From a bacterium 1xD8-48 (lineage in GTDB: Bacteria; Bacillota; Clostridia; Lachnospirales; Lachnospiraceae), in contig QZDS01000003.1 in the NCBI GenBank assembly GCA_009917455.1, positions 186,001 through 250,000 of the forward strand: a stretch of DNA of 64,000 nucleotides. Direction: 5' to 3'. Under the pieces are notes generated by a model. It saw nothing but the letters and a program-made list of their open reading frames with translations. It did no database searches and was not told where the DNA came from. Both the position numbers and the translations under genes were made by a program. This document shows, piece after piece, positions 8,222 through 16,577 of the stretch (position 1 is its first letter; each line of letters begins with the position of its first letter).

Positions 8222-9478
8222 TCAGGAAGCCAACGCCAGCCATATCCTAACTTCAAACCATGCGTTTTCTTCAGATTGGCAAAGCAGTCTTCCACCCATG
8301 CCTTTCACAAGATACTCTGCGATGTACATACCCATTCCGGAGCCTTCCTTTTCTTTTGCATTCTGCCCCCTGAAATATTTCTGTGTAAGGAATATTTCCT
8401 CTTCCTTTTTTACGCCTTTCCCAAAGTCTTTTATGCAGACGCACAGAAATTCACCCTCAAAACCGCAACGGACTTCTATCTCCGTATCTGCATATTTGTA
8501 ACTGTTAGAGATGATATTGTCCACTACCTGCAAAAACCGTACCCTGTCAGCCATAACAAGACACTCCGGTATCTCAAACTCCTTTACCCGTTTCCTGAAA
8601 TCTGCCTGCAGCAATGCTTCCTCTATGGCAGAACTTTCCGTTACTTCCGTTCTTATCTCAAGTCTTTCAAGCTCATTTAGCATAGTTGTGTGGAGATTGC
8701 CGATCATCCTGCTTATCTGGTTCGTTTTTCGGGCAATCGTCTCAAATTCCTGACGCAATTCCTCTGAATCTGTCGTCAAGGACTGGTACTCGGCAATCGC
8801 CTGAATGGAAGCCACCGGGTTTTTAATATCATGGCTGATAGAAGCGATCACTTCACGCCGCTGCTTATCTGCCTCCTGCTCCCTCTTCCTCGCATAAAGC
8901 AGTTCCTCTCTCATAATGTCAAAGCTTTCCGAAAAAGCACCAAAAGCTGAACTGTCGATTCTGCTCACCGGAATGTCCAGATTCCCTTTTGCTATCTGGC
9001 TGGCAAAATTATTCATCTTTCTCACCGGTCCGAACACATGCTTCTTTAAATATAAAAACACAAGGACATCTTTCAAAAATAATACAACAAGAAACGATAT
9101 CGTCCAAACTTCAACTTTTCTTTTTAAATCTTCCTCTTCGTTATTGATAAAGATAATCCTGCCCTGAATTTTACCATCCACCAGAATATCTATGCTGTAA
9201 TCTTTATGGATGAAATCGTACACATAATCCGTATCCAGCCCCTGTCTGGATGCAGCTACCGGCCGGCCATCGGCATCGGTTACAAAATAGTCCGTTTCAT
9301 ACCCCTGCATCATACTGACTGCCTGCTCCGCATCCGGCCAGTATTCCCTGACAGTAAATATAATGTCATTTGCCTCAGTATTCTTTATTTTATTCTGCGG
9401 TCTGGCTGCCAAAATACAGCACAATGAAATGCAGGCTGCCAAATATAAACTGACGGTGATCACAATAAAGCGCTTCAC
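8222..9478 (-). CDS. Sensor histidine kinase (HAMP, HisKA, HATPase)
   Basis: A 418-aa membrane kinase: N-terminal helix (5-25), extracytoplasmic region to about 125 containing VTDADGRPVAAS, second helix (126-148), HAMP-like linker (PVRKMNNFASQIAKGNL), H-box ASISHDIKNPVASIQ, N-box VVDNIISNSYKYAD, and ATP-binding FGKGVKKEEEIF and GSGMGMYIAEYLVKGMGG. It partners the OmpR-type regulator whose stop is immediately before its start. With the ABC transporter upstream it forms the transporter plus two-component arrangement common in antimicrobial-peptide sensing, but the permease is not of the BceB type, so the signal is open. Confidence 0.9.
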   Translation of the reverse strand: MKRFIVITVSLYLAACISLCCILAARPQNKIKNTEANDIIFTVREYWPDAEQAVSMMQGYETDYFVTDADGRPVAASRQGLDTDYVYDFIHKDYSIDILVDGKIQGRIIFINNEEEDLKRKVEVWTISFLVVLFLKDVLVFLYLKKHVFGPVRKMNNFASQIAKGNLDIPVSRIDSSAFGAFSESFDIMREELLYARKREQEADKQRREVIASISHDIKNPVASIQAIAEYQSLTTDSEELRQEFETIARKTNQISRMIGNLHTTMLNELERLEIRTEVTESSAIEEALLQADFRKRVKEFEIPECLVMADRVRFLQVVDNIISNSYKYADTEIEVRCGFEGEFLCVCIKDFGKGVKKEEEIFLTQKYFRGQNAKEKEGSGMGMYIAEYLVKGMGGRLLCQSEENAWFEVRIWLALAS

Positions 9479-10162
9479 TTAATTCTCCTTTGCCAGACGG
9501 AACATATAGCCTTTTCCATATTCTGTAATGATATAGACTGGGCTGGAAGGGTTATCCTCAACCTTCTCACGCAGCTTCCTTATGTGGACATTCAGTGTTC
9601 CGTCCCCCACATAAGCCTCCTGCCACACTTCCTTAAAAAGTTCCTCTTTCCCAACCAGACGGTTCCTGTTGCGGATAAGATAAAGCAATAGCTTCATCTC
9701 CATCCTTTTCAGCAGGACAGGCTCACCTTTTTTTAATAAAGTTTCTTCTTCCATATTCACCTGACATTCCCCGAAAGAAATAATCCTGTCATCCCCGGCA
9801 GAATACCTCCGTAACACAGCCTTTACTTTCGCCAGAAGAATGGGCAGGGAATAGGGCTTGCAAATAAAATCATCGCCGCCCACATTCAAGCCTAACAGAA
9901 TACTTTCTTCTTCCGTCTGGCAGCTTACAAAGATGATTGGAACCTGTGTCTCCTCCCGTATCTGCCTGCACAGGTTGTACCCGCACCCATCCCCCAGGTT
10001 AATGTCCAGCAGAATCATACGGGCGGTATTTTCCCGTATAAATTCACGATATTCCTCCACACCCGATACCGCCGCCACCTTTATCCCCGAAAGACTCAAA
10101 TATTTACAGGTGTTTTCCGCCAATGGTGCCTCGTCCTCTATCATCAGACAATCATATACCAA
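9479..10162 (-). CDS. OmpR/PhoB family response regulator
   Basis: A 227-aa regulator: receiver domain (acidic pair ED at 9-10, phospho-Asp53 in MILLDINLGDGCG, conserved Lys in FICKPYSLP) and a C-terminal winged-helix domain (about 130-225, ending HIRKLREKVE...IITEYGKGYMF). It is cotranscribed with the kinase at 8222 and follows the permease by 27 bp. The four-fold GTTAAGA array at 13403-13441, upstream of the first gene of this operon, is a natural binding site and would make the operon autoregulated. Confidence 0.92.
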   Translation of the reverse strand: MVYDCLMIEDEAPLAENTCKYLSLSGIKVAAVSGVEEYREFIRENTARMILLDINLGDGCGYNLCRQIREETQVPIIFVSCQTEEESILLGLNVGGDDFICKPYSLPILLAKVKAVLRRYSAGDDRIISFGECQVNMEEETLLKKGEPVLLKRMEMKLLLYLIRNRNRLVGKEELFKEVWQEAYVGDGTLNVHIRKLREKVEDNPSSPVYIITEYGKGYMFRLAKEN

Positions 10163-10189
10163 TTTATCCGCTTCCTTCCTTTACCCATG

Positions 10190-12559
10190 CTACTCTGCCT
10201 TTATGAGAGTAGAAGGGACAATCTTCCTGACTTTCCATGCTGAAATAAACGCTGTCAGGCATCCTGCCGCTTCCATGCACAGGATAAGCGCTGCAATCCA
10301 CACTATGGGAAAACGGAAAGAAATCCGATAAACTCCCATTCCATGAAAAAGCCCTGCCATCACTGCATTAGAGCCAAAATACAGGAAGATGCTTCCCAGC
10401 AGGCTGCCCCCTGCGATATACAGCATAAATGTCACCACTGTCTGGGATATAATCTGTCCGTTGGAATACCCCAGCGCCTTCATTATCCCAAAATCCCTTT
10501 TGCGTGTCAATAAAATGGAATTTGTTACAAAATACCCCATAATGACAATGAGCAGGAACATGACAGCCATAATAAAGAACACCACGCCGGACACACTGTT
10601 TATGATTGGGGCAAGCTGGGAATAAAACACCTGTTCAAACTCCCCCACATAGGAAAGCCGGTCTGAAAAACAGTCTTTAAGGTTTCGGCAGTATTCCTCT
10701 GCGTCAATTCCTTCCTCCAGATAAACATGCACTGTCTGCCACTGTGCTGCAGAATCAATCAGATTCAGCCCTTCCATAGTAAGGTAGATATCCATCCCTC
10801 CTGTATAGGTGCCTTGCGTAAGGCCGACGATCAGGAATGTCCCTTCCCCTGCATCTTCCTGAAAGAGCTGGGACACTTCTACAGTATCACCGATATTCTT
10901 TCCGAGCGCCTGCGCCAGATTCCCTGAAATAGCAGTTTCATTTTCATGTTTCGGATATCGCCCTGCATATATCGAGGGATTTTCCAATACCTCATAATCA
11001 CTATACACACCTAACGCCGCATATACCCTATTATCACACAGAAGTCTTGAACTTCCCGGCTCAACAGCCATCATGACCTTACGGACGCCCTCTCCCTCCA
11101 GTTCCTTAGCTATCTCTGCTGCGTCCTCCGGTCTGTCTGGCTGAACATTTACAGAATAAACTTCCGCACCCGTTACCTGCAGCAGCCCTCCCTTATCATT
11201 GACCAACCTTGCATACAGGATTACTGCAAACCCGGCAACACACATCAAGACAGATACGACAATGCCTGTCAGTATGCTCCTTGCCCTCTCAAAACTTATC
11301 ATCTTAATTATAACGGACAGGTTTACCGGGAAAGGTGTTTTTTCTATGTCCATCCTGCTTTTTCTGCCAGGAACCACTTTTTCCCTTTCCTGAATGGCTT
11401 CCACAGGTCTTAACCTGAATATCCCTTTTGACAGAAACACTGTTACCGCCACAGTCACCAGCAAAATAACCATAAGGTTCTTCCCTGCTTCAAACCCCAA
11501 AAATACAGCGTTCCATACAAAACCAATATCCGTTGCTATACTCTTTATCACCATCGGCATGATGCACTGTGAAATTCCCACACCAGCCATACCGCCAAGC
11601 AATCCAAGAAACAGGAACTGTAACGCATAGGACAATACAATATGACCGCCCCTGTAACCCACTGCTTTCAATGTCCCAAGTTCCTTTAAGTCCTTATCCA
11701 AGGTATTCCGCATATGGAACGCAATCACCATAAAGCAGGCTGCGATTCCCATAACGGAGGCTGCATTTATGACTGCCACATATATACTTAAGTTATTGCT
11801 CCGGCTGGCTTCGGCATATTCGATATCCGAGGTATTATAAAATATTTCCCCGTCAGATTTTCCGGCTACAAATTCTGAAAACCGGTTTGCCAGCCTGCTC
11901 ACATCCCCATCCGTCTTTATCATCACTACTACCGCATCGCAGTCTGTCCCTGCCTTTTCCCTCAAAGAAAGGAACGCTTCTTTTGGCAGATCGAAAGCAA
12001 TATTTGACCTGCTTCCAAAAAGCACATCTTCCGTAAAACCTGCAATGATATAAGAATCCTGCCATTCCCCGGATGAAATGTTAAGCACATCACCAATCTC
12101 AAAACCAAAGAATGTCTTGCACACATAAGGTACATAGATTCCATTTTCCGGCACTTGCTCCAAACGCTCCACTATTTTAAGGGAAGATAGATATCCCTGC
12201 CTGTCAGCATTCCTAAACATCCAGCTCCCATTTACCGGCTCCCCGGTTCCTGCCTGAATATCCACACTCCGAAGCAACACGGCATCCGCCATTTCCATAT
12301 CAATTATTTCTTCATCTGCTTTCCGGAAGCCCTCAATCTCTTCCCCGTATTTTTCATAAAAACCACGGGGCAGGATCGCCGCAAAATCAGCGCTATTCGT
12401 CTCCGTTGCCTTTTCCTGATACAGCCTCCTAAATCCCTCCGTCATCTGGCTGCCGGTATAGGACAGAAGCATCGTTGCCATGAGCAAAAGGAAAAACGCA
12501 AATGACGTTTTACCACTCTTTTTTATGTTTGATCTTATCAGCAAAAACATATCTACCAC
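10190..12559 (-). CDS. ABC transporter permease, two FtsX domains
   Basis: A 789-aa permease with an N-terminal helix, a long extracellular MacB-like periplasmic-core region (about 45-250), three helices around 255-385, a second N-terminal-type helix near 430, a second extracellular region (455-640) and three terminal helices (650-785). It carries the FtsX signatures LKELGTLKAVGYRGGHI and RDFGIMKALGYSNGQII. The size and duplicated FtsX unit fit exporters of the MacB/SalY type. Its first 7 nt overlap the end of the ATPase gene, so translation is coupled. Substrate unknown; a peptide or lipid target is plausible. Confidence 0.9.
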   Translation of the reverse strand: MVDMFLLIRSNIKKSGKTSFAFFLLLMATMLLSYTGSQMTEGFRRLYQEKATETNSADFAAILPRGFYEKYGEEIEGFRKADEEIIDMEMADAVLLRSVDIQAGTGEPVNGSWMFRNADRQGYLSSLKIVERLEQVPENGIYVPYVCKTFFGFEIGDVLNISSGEWQDSYIIAGFTEDVLFGSRSNIAFDLPKEAFLSLREKAGTDCDAVVVMIKTDGDVSRLANRFSEFVAGKSDGEIFYNTSDIEYAEASRSNNLSIYVAVINAASVMGIAACFMVIAFHMRNTLDKDLKELGTLKAVGYRGGHIVLSYALQFLFLGLLGGMAGVGISQCIMPMVIKSIATDIGFVWNAVFLGFEAGKNLMVILLVTVAVTVFLSKGIFRLRPVEAIQEREKVVPGRKSRMDIEKTPFPVNLSVIIKMISFERARSILTGIVVSVLMCVAGFAVILYARLVNDKGGLLQVTGAEVYSVNVQPDRPEDAAEIAKELEGEGVRKVMMAVEPGSSRLLCDNRVYAALGVYSDYEVLENPSIYAGRYPKHENETAISGNLAQALGKNIGDTVEVSQLFQEDAGEGTFLIVGLTQGTYTGGMDIYLTMEGLNLIDSAAQWQTVHVYLEEGIDAEEYCRNLKDCFSDRLSYVGEFEQVFYSQLAPIINSVSGVVFFIMAVMFLLIVIMGYFVTNSILLTRKRDFGIMKALGYSNGQIISQTVVTFMLYIAGGSLLGSIFLYFGSNAVMAGLFHGMGVYRISFRFPIVWIAALILCMEAAGCLTAFISAWKVRKIVPSTLIKAE

Positions 12560-13332
12560 CCCATTTCTTCCAGAAAATGGAGAAGCTTTTCTTTTCTTTC
12601 TTCAAAGCCCGGTTCCTTTTCACCCTGATAAGCTCCTAAAGAGCATTCCCCGTTTATCCTCCCGTCCCGCAGATACAGGATACGGTTTCCACGCAATGCT
12701 GATTTCAGGTCATGGGTTACCATGATAGTCGTCTGCCCTTTCCGGTTAAACTCTGTCAGAAGATCCAGGACAGCTTTCCCGGAAGTAGAATCAAGCGCCC
12801 CCGTAGGTTCATCCGCAAATACGACTTCCGGATTGTTGATCAGCGCCCTTACGATGCCTGCCCTTCCCATCTGACCTCCCGAAATCTGCGAAGGATATTT
12901 CCCCCACTCCTTTTCAGTAAGCCCTACTTCTGCAAACAATTTTCTTCCCCGCTCCGCCACCTGCTTTTTGTTCTTCTCTACAAGCAGCCCGCTCACAAGC
13001 ACATTGTCCATGAGGCTCATACTGCCAATTAAGCAGACCTGCTGGAAAACAAATCCACAGTTTTTCTTCCTGAACTGTGCCAGCTGCTTCTCTGAATATT
13101 TTGAGAAATTGGTATCCTTAAAATAAACCTCCCCCATGCTTGCCCTGTCCATTCCCGACAGGATATGGAGCAGTGTGGACTTTCCAGAACCGGAAGCCCC
13201 CATAAAAACAGTAAAATCTCTGTAATATATCTGGATATCCATGTTTTTGATCACATGCTGGGGAACTTCCCCATTCATATAGCTCTTACACAATTTGTTT
13301 GTACTGATTACAGCATTTGCGTTCCTTTCCAT
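12553..13332 (-). CDS. ABC transporter ATP-binding protein
   Basis: A 259-aa ATPase of the MacB/LolD type that energises the permease encoded next. Walker A is GASGSGKST (45-53), signature ISGGQMGRAG, Walker B VVFADEPTGALD, then a switch His in MVTHDL. The signature departs from the usual LSGGQQQR: a Met replaces the second Gln and Gly precedes Arg, which is worth checking for activity. The start at 13332 has GGAGGATAG upstream. It is the first gene of the operon that continues to 8222; its leader holds both the GTTAAGA array and operator copy D. Confidence 0.92.
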   Translation of the reverse strand: MERNANAVISTNKLCKSYMNGEVPQHVIKNMDIQIYYRDFTVFMGASGSGKSTLLHILSGMDRASMGEVYFKDTNFSKYSEKQLAQFRKKNCGFVFQQVCLIGSMSLMDNVLVSGLLVEKNKKQVAERGRKLFAEVGLTEKEWGKYPSQISGGQMGRAGIVRALINNPEVVFADEPTGALDSTSGKAVLDLLTEFNRKGQTTIMVTHDLKSALRGNRILYLRDGRINGECSLGAYQGEKEPGFEERKEKLLHFLEEMGW

Positions 13333-13402
13333 ATATTCTATCCTCCGTATTGCTTTCAGCTGAAATACAAATTTATTATTTGCTATATCATATCACTCAG
13401 AA

Positions 13403-13441
13403 TCTTAACTGTCTTTAACCGGAATCTTAACAATTCTTAAC
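13403..13441 (-). promoter_or_regulatory. Four-fold GTTAAGA repeat array
   Basis: Read on the minus strand, GTTAAGA (one copy GTTAAAGA) occurs four times within 39 bp, about 70-110 bp upstream of the ABC ATPase start. Direct repeats with roughly one-turn spacing are typical of OmpR-family regulators such as the one at 9479-10162. A TATAAT box lies just upstream at about 13464-13469. Confidence 0.5.
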
Positions 13442-13497
13442 TGCTGGCATTCTTTATGGTCATTATACATGATTTACTTTTTTTAGAAAAAGAATTT

Positions 13498-13531
13498 CCT
13501 GATATACAGATTTTTTCCCCGAAAAACAGAT
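13498..13531 (-). promoter_or_regulatory. LytTR-type direct-repeat operator, copy D
   Basis: CCTGATATACAGAT and CCCGAAAAACAGAT with 20-bp periodicity, about 165 bp upstream of the ABC transporter operon. The first half-site is the most diverged of the set, and the distance to the TATAAT box is longer than in copies A and C. Confidence 0.5.
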
Positions 13532-13568
13532 AAAAGACCGGGGAAGGCACTTGATAACCTTCCCCGAC
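13532..13568 (-). terminator. Terminator of the 13586-14723 gene pair
   Basis: A perfect GGGGAAGG / CCTTCCCC stem with a 10-nt loop, followed on the minus strand by TTTT. It is related in sequence to the hairpin at 7041-7074 and, like it, directly precedes a LytTR-type operator. Confidence 0.75.
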
Positions 13569-13585
13569 CTTATTTGTTTTGCTAA

Positions 13586-14293
13586 TCATGCTTCTACTTT
13601 TAACCTTGCTTCATATCGCAGTCTGTTATAGTCATTTCTCTCAATACGTCGTGCCTGAATACTATTTAGCAAAATATTATACTCTATTAAGCCACCGGAA
13701 TATCCAAAATAAATAACATCATATTTATCTCTATACTCATTTAAGACCTCATCAAAGTAGTTTTTTAATTCTTCAAGGCGTACAGGTATTGGTGGTTCAT
13801 CATAAAAAACAAATAATCCTACTTTCTCAAAACCCTGCCGCCTATACGATGCTAACTTTTCCATTTTCTTTCTTACGGCATCCTGAAAAATCAATTTTTC
13901 ACTATCACTATTTTTCACTGGATATGTTAAACCCAGCTCATCAACCTTTGCACCATTATTTTCGATTAGCTGTTTTCTACGCTCTTTCTCTTCTAAACTA
14001 CTTTCCAAACGATATTTTACAAATTCGCCCTCTATCTGTGCTTCTTCCTTTGTAACCGCTTCTGTAACCTCTATTCCAATCAATCTATTCTCATCACTGA
14101 TATCCGGCGCATCATGCACATCAAATCCAGCATATATATCGCCATAGCAATATTGTAAAACACTTAATGCAAGAACCTCCACATATTTTTTTCTATACCG
14201 GGACGTCAGCGGCTTTTTAAATGGAAACATCTCTTTAAGCAAATCTTCGCTATTTATTTCAACTTTTCCCGAAGTCTCTTTATCACTAATCAT
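13586..14293 (-). CDS. Unrecognised 235-aa protein
   Basis: Begins MISDKETSGKVEINSEDLLK; the start at 14293 has GGAGGA in the right place and lies inside the end of the preceding gene, so translation is coupled (8-nt overlap). No signal peptide or membrane helix. The block GFDVHDAPDISDENRLIGIEVTEAVTKEE has a D-x(16)-E-x-T arrangement that faintly resembles a PD-(D/E)xK nuclease core, but this is weak. A Lys/Glu-rich helix (about 95-120) and a GLFVFYDEPPIP segment follow. Function unknown; with its partner it could be a two-gene defence or toxin-type unit, which is speculation. Confidence 0.6.
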   Translation of the reverse strand: MISDKETSGKVEINSEDLLKEMFPFKKPLTSRYRKKYVEVLALSVLQYCYGDIYAGFDVHDAPDISDENRLIGIEVTEAVTKEEAQIEGEFVKYRLESSLEEKERRKQLIENNGAKVDELGLTYPVKNSDSEKLIFQDAVRKKMEKLASYRRQGFEKVGLFVFYDEPPIPVRLEELKNYFDEVLNEYRDKYDVIYFGYSGGLIEYNILLNSIQARRIERNDYNRLRYEARLKVEA

Positions 14294-14723
14294 CACAATC
14301 CTCCATATACGGCGACATCCCCATTTCCTCCCAGGTAACCCCATAAGGCGCACCCCCGGATGTATAACCCGCTATATAATAAAATGTGCCATCCTGTTCC
14401 GAATAATCTGCTATATCACTTTTTTGCATCTTGCGTTGCTCACGAAGCCTTCTTCTTTTTGCCTTTTTAGCCTTCTGTATATCCTGATAGGCTTTTACTG
14501 CCGCCTTTTCCCTGTCAATCTGCTCCTTTGTTAAAGAAACGCCTAACATCTGCAACTCCGCAACAGCCTTCATGCGGTCTACGGCAAATTTTTTCCTATA
14601 CGCTTTTATGATATCCCCGCCATAAGGTGTACCGTCATATTCTGCCACCCACTTTTCTGCTTTAGCTTTTCGTTCTGCAAATTTCATGGCTTTCTTAGCC
14701 GCTTTACCTTTTCCCTTTTTCAT
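14286..14723 (-). CDS. Unrecognised 145-aa basic protein
   Basis: A lysine-rich N-terminus (MKKGKGKAAKKAMKFAERKA), a long predicted helical/coiled segment to about residue 105 ending KAKKAKRRRLREQRKMQK, then an acidic C-terminus (YIAGYTSGGAPYGVTWEEMG...EDCDD). The basic helix suggests nucleic acid binding, but no known domain is evident. GAGAG lies 13 nt before the ATG, a weak ribosome site. It is translationally coupled to the 13586 gene. It borders the non-coding block that ends the ICE backbone. Confidence 0.55.
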   Translation of the reverse strand: MKKGKGKAAKKAMKFAERKAKAEKWVAEYDGTPYGGDIIKAYRKKFAVDRMKAVAELQMLGVSLTKEQIDREKAAVKAYQDIQKAKKAKRRRLREQRKMQKSDIADYSEQDGTFYYIAGYTSGGAPYGVTWEEMGMSPYMEDCDD

Positions 14724-14806
14724 AGCGCATTATTCTCTCTTACACTAAACTCTAATACTTGCTTCTCTTTAAACAATCGTACCATAAACCAGCACTGGCA
14801 AGCAAT

Positions 14807-14990
14807 GGATAACGATATTCTTTACGAATATCGCTATCCCCGCTCCGGCTCCTTACGTCGCCTCGCTATGCTTGTTGGGGACACCCCAATCCCCGGCAAA
14901 ATACGCTCCCGCTCTTTTGTGAACACGCCTTACGGCGTGGCTTTCAACTCAAAGCAATACACTTTGAGTTTGCTCCCGCTTACGGGTCGC
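14807..14990. other. Cluster of hairpins with recurring GTAA apex, candidate oriT or structured RNA
   Basis: The 14724-15156 gap holds no gene but several stems: GGATAaCGATATTC / GAATATCGcTATCC (14807-14839), GGCtcc / gtcGCC (14847-14862), TTGGGG / CCCCAA (14875-14889), CACGCC / GGCGTG (14924-14939), AACTCAAAG / CTTTGAGTT (14946-14970) and CCCG / CGGG (14975-14986). Four have GTAA at or next to the apex on the minus strand. Its place beside the relaxase gene fits an origin of transfer; a structured RNA is the alternative. Confidence 0.5.
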
Positions 14991-15090
14991 CCCTCCGCAC
15001 TCCGCGCAGAGGTTAAAGACAAAGATTCCCCGAAAAAATCGATATACTTTCCGTCTCTGTATATAACAAATTCCACACCAGAGACAAAAT

Positions 15091-15150
15091 AAAAAAGAGG
15101 AAAACCAGGCAAGGGACTACCTATTCCCTTTCCGGTTTTCCTCTTTCTTT
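15091..15150. terminator. Strong bidirectional terminator after the relaxase gene
   Basis: AAAGAGGAAAACC pairs perfectly with GGTTTTCCTCTTT, with an inner GGG/CCC stem, and A- and T-runs on the two sides. It closes the leftward transfer operon 7 bp beyond the relaxase stop and also blocks transcription coming from the left. Confidence 0.85.
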
Positions 15151-15156
15151 TATCTG

Positions 15157-16557
15157 TCACCGCTCCGTTTCTTTTTTCTCCACTCCGCGCGGCTCAAGCC
15201 CTAAAATTATATCAACATTCTGCTTTGCGCTCTGGTAGTCGATCATCTCTTTCCGCGCCTCCTTATATTCCTCATAGCACGTTTTCTTCTCAGCTAAGAG
15301 CGCGGCATATTCTTCCGAAAGCTGTGCCACTTTTGGTATCGGCTTTCCGTTCAGGGCATCAAAAGCTGCTTTTGCCGCCTCATGCTTTGCAACCTCCTCC
15401 GCGTGTTCTGCAAGGTATTCTTTTTTGTGGCGCGACTTCTTATATTCCTTATAGACTTCCCGCGTTTTAGAATAATTGATGATATGTGTTTTTAACTGTG
15501 CGTTCTCTGCCATGCGTCCCTCAAGCTGTTTGATGCGGACAGAAAGCGCGTCGAATCTCTGTCCGGCAGTTTCAGCCCGCGCCGCCAGTTCCTCATAATC
15601 AGTGACGCCATTATCTACAAGAAAATTTAAAGTCTTTGCTGCTTCTTTCAGGTTAAAAACCTTCGCCCACCGCTCATAGCCTTTTCCTTTCCCTGCCTGC
15701 ATCTTTGCCTGAATATCCACAAGGAGATTGACATTCCTTACCGCTGCCTTTCGTTTTGTTTTTGTCTCCGTTCTGGCACAAGTTTTTCCGGCCCGCTCCT
15801 GTAACGCCGCCTCCGTATATTCCTCCCCCAGACGGAAGCTGCGGGTAAATTTCTCCTGCCCCGGCGCACGGAACTCCAGCGATTTTCCCCGCCGTTTGAT
15901 CTCATATCCTTCTTCCCTCATGTGGGATAAAAAATCTTCAAAATCCCTGCTCTCAGGCAGTACCCGGTCAATCGTCTGACGCAGCCGCTCCTTGAAACTC
16001 CGCCCGCGTTTTGCCGCCGCTTTTTCCTGATAGCGCTGTCCTTTTGCTTTCGGGTTTTCGATCACGGAGTAGCCGTGTTCCCTGCATATCTGGTCGTTGA
16101 GCCTGCGCAGGGCAAAGGAAGAATTTTTATAGTTATTAAATTTGCCGTCACACTCTAAATTGGTACTGTTAAATTCCACATGGTTATGGATATGGGCTTT
16201 ATCCACATGGGTGGAGACAACAAACTGATGCTTTCCTTTTGTAAATTTCATAGCCAGTTCATACCCCAGCTTATTTGCCTCTTCCGGCGTAATCTCCCCC
16301 GGCTTAAAAGACTGGATGATGCGGTAGGCAATAATGTCCCGCTCCTGGGGCTGGCTCCGTCCGGTGGATGTTTCATAGAGCAGCTTGCTCATTTCAAATT
16401 CTTCGGCGGCAGTTTCCGGACAGCACATATACGATGACACCAGTTCCCCGTCCTTTGTCTTTTCTTCCTTCTGGTCATATTTCATGCGCACCTGAAGCGT
16501 CTGCCCCCGTGTCTTGCTCCCCATAGCCTTTCGTGGAAGCAGGTCAGAAATTGCCAT
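15157..16557 (-). CDS. MOBP-type relaxase/mobilization nuclease
   Basis: A 466-aa relaxase that would nick the ICE at oriT and lead the strand into the recipient. The metal-binding histidine motif THVDKAHIHNHVEFN places His at about 117, 122, 124 and 126. The N-terminal motif I region (residues 25-60) would hold the catalytic Tyr; Tyr27 and Tyr43 are candidates. The C-terminal half is a long charged helical region. MobC and a TOPRIM primase-like protein are encoded just upstream in the operon. The start has AAGGAGG 9 nt upstream. The length is normal for Tn1549-type elements. Confidence 0.9.
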   Translation of the reverse strand: MAISDLLPRKAMGSKTRGQTLQVRMKYDQKEEKTKDGELVSSYMCCPETAAEEFEMSKLLYETSTGRSQPQERDIIAYRIIQSFKPGEITPEEANKLGYELAMKFTKGKHQFVVSTHVDKAHIHNHVEFNSTNLECDGKFNNYKNSSFALRRLNDQICREHGYSVIENPKAKGQRYQEKAAAKRGRSFKERLRQTIDRVLPESRDFEDFLSHMREEGYEIKRRGKSLEFRAPGQEKFTRSFRLGEEYTEAALQERAGKTCARTETKTKRKAAVRNVNLLVDIQAKMQAGKGKGYERWAKVFNLKEAAKTLNFLVDNGVTDYEELAARAETAGQRFDALSVRIKQLEGRMAENAQLKTHIINYSKTREVYKEYKKSRHKKEYLAEHAEEVAKHEAAKAAFDALNGKPIPKVAQLSEEYAALLAEKKTCYEEYKEARKEMIDYQSAKQNVDIILGLEPRGVEKKETER

Positions 16558-16577
16558 ATCCGTATCCTCCTTCCTTT

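Noticed and set aside
7925..8680. 251-aa plus-strand frame
   Set aside because: Covers the small lipoprotein and histidine kinase genes in antisense and has no recognisable motif or ribosome site.
14805..15092. 95-aa plus-strand frame in the hairpin block
   Set aside because: The composition follows the inverted repeats; the block is better explained as structured non-coding DNA.
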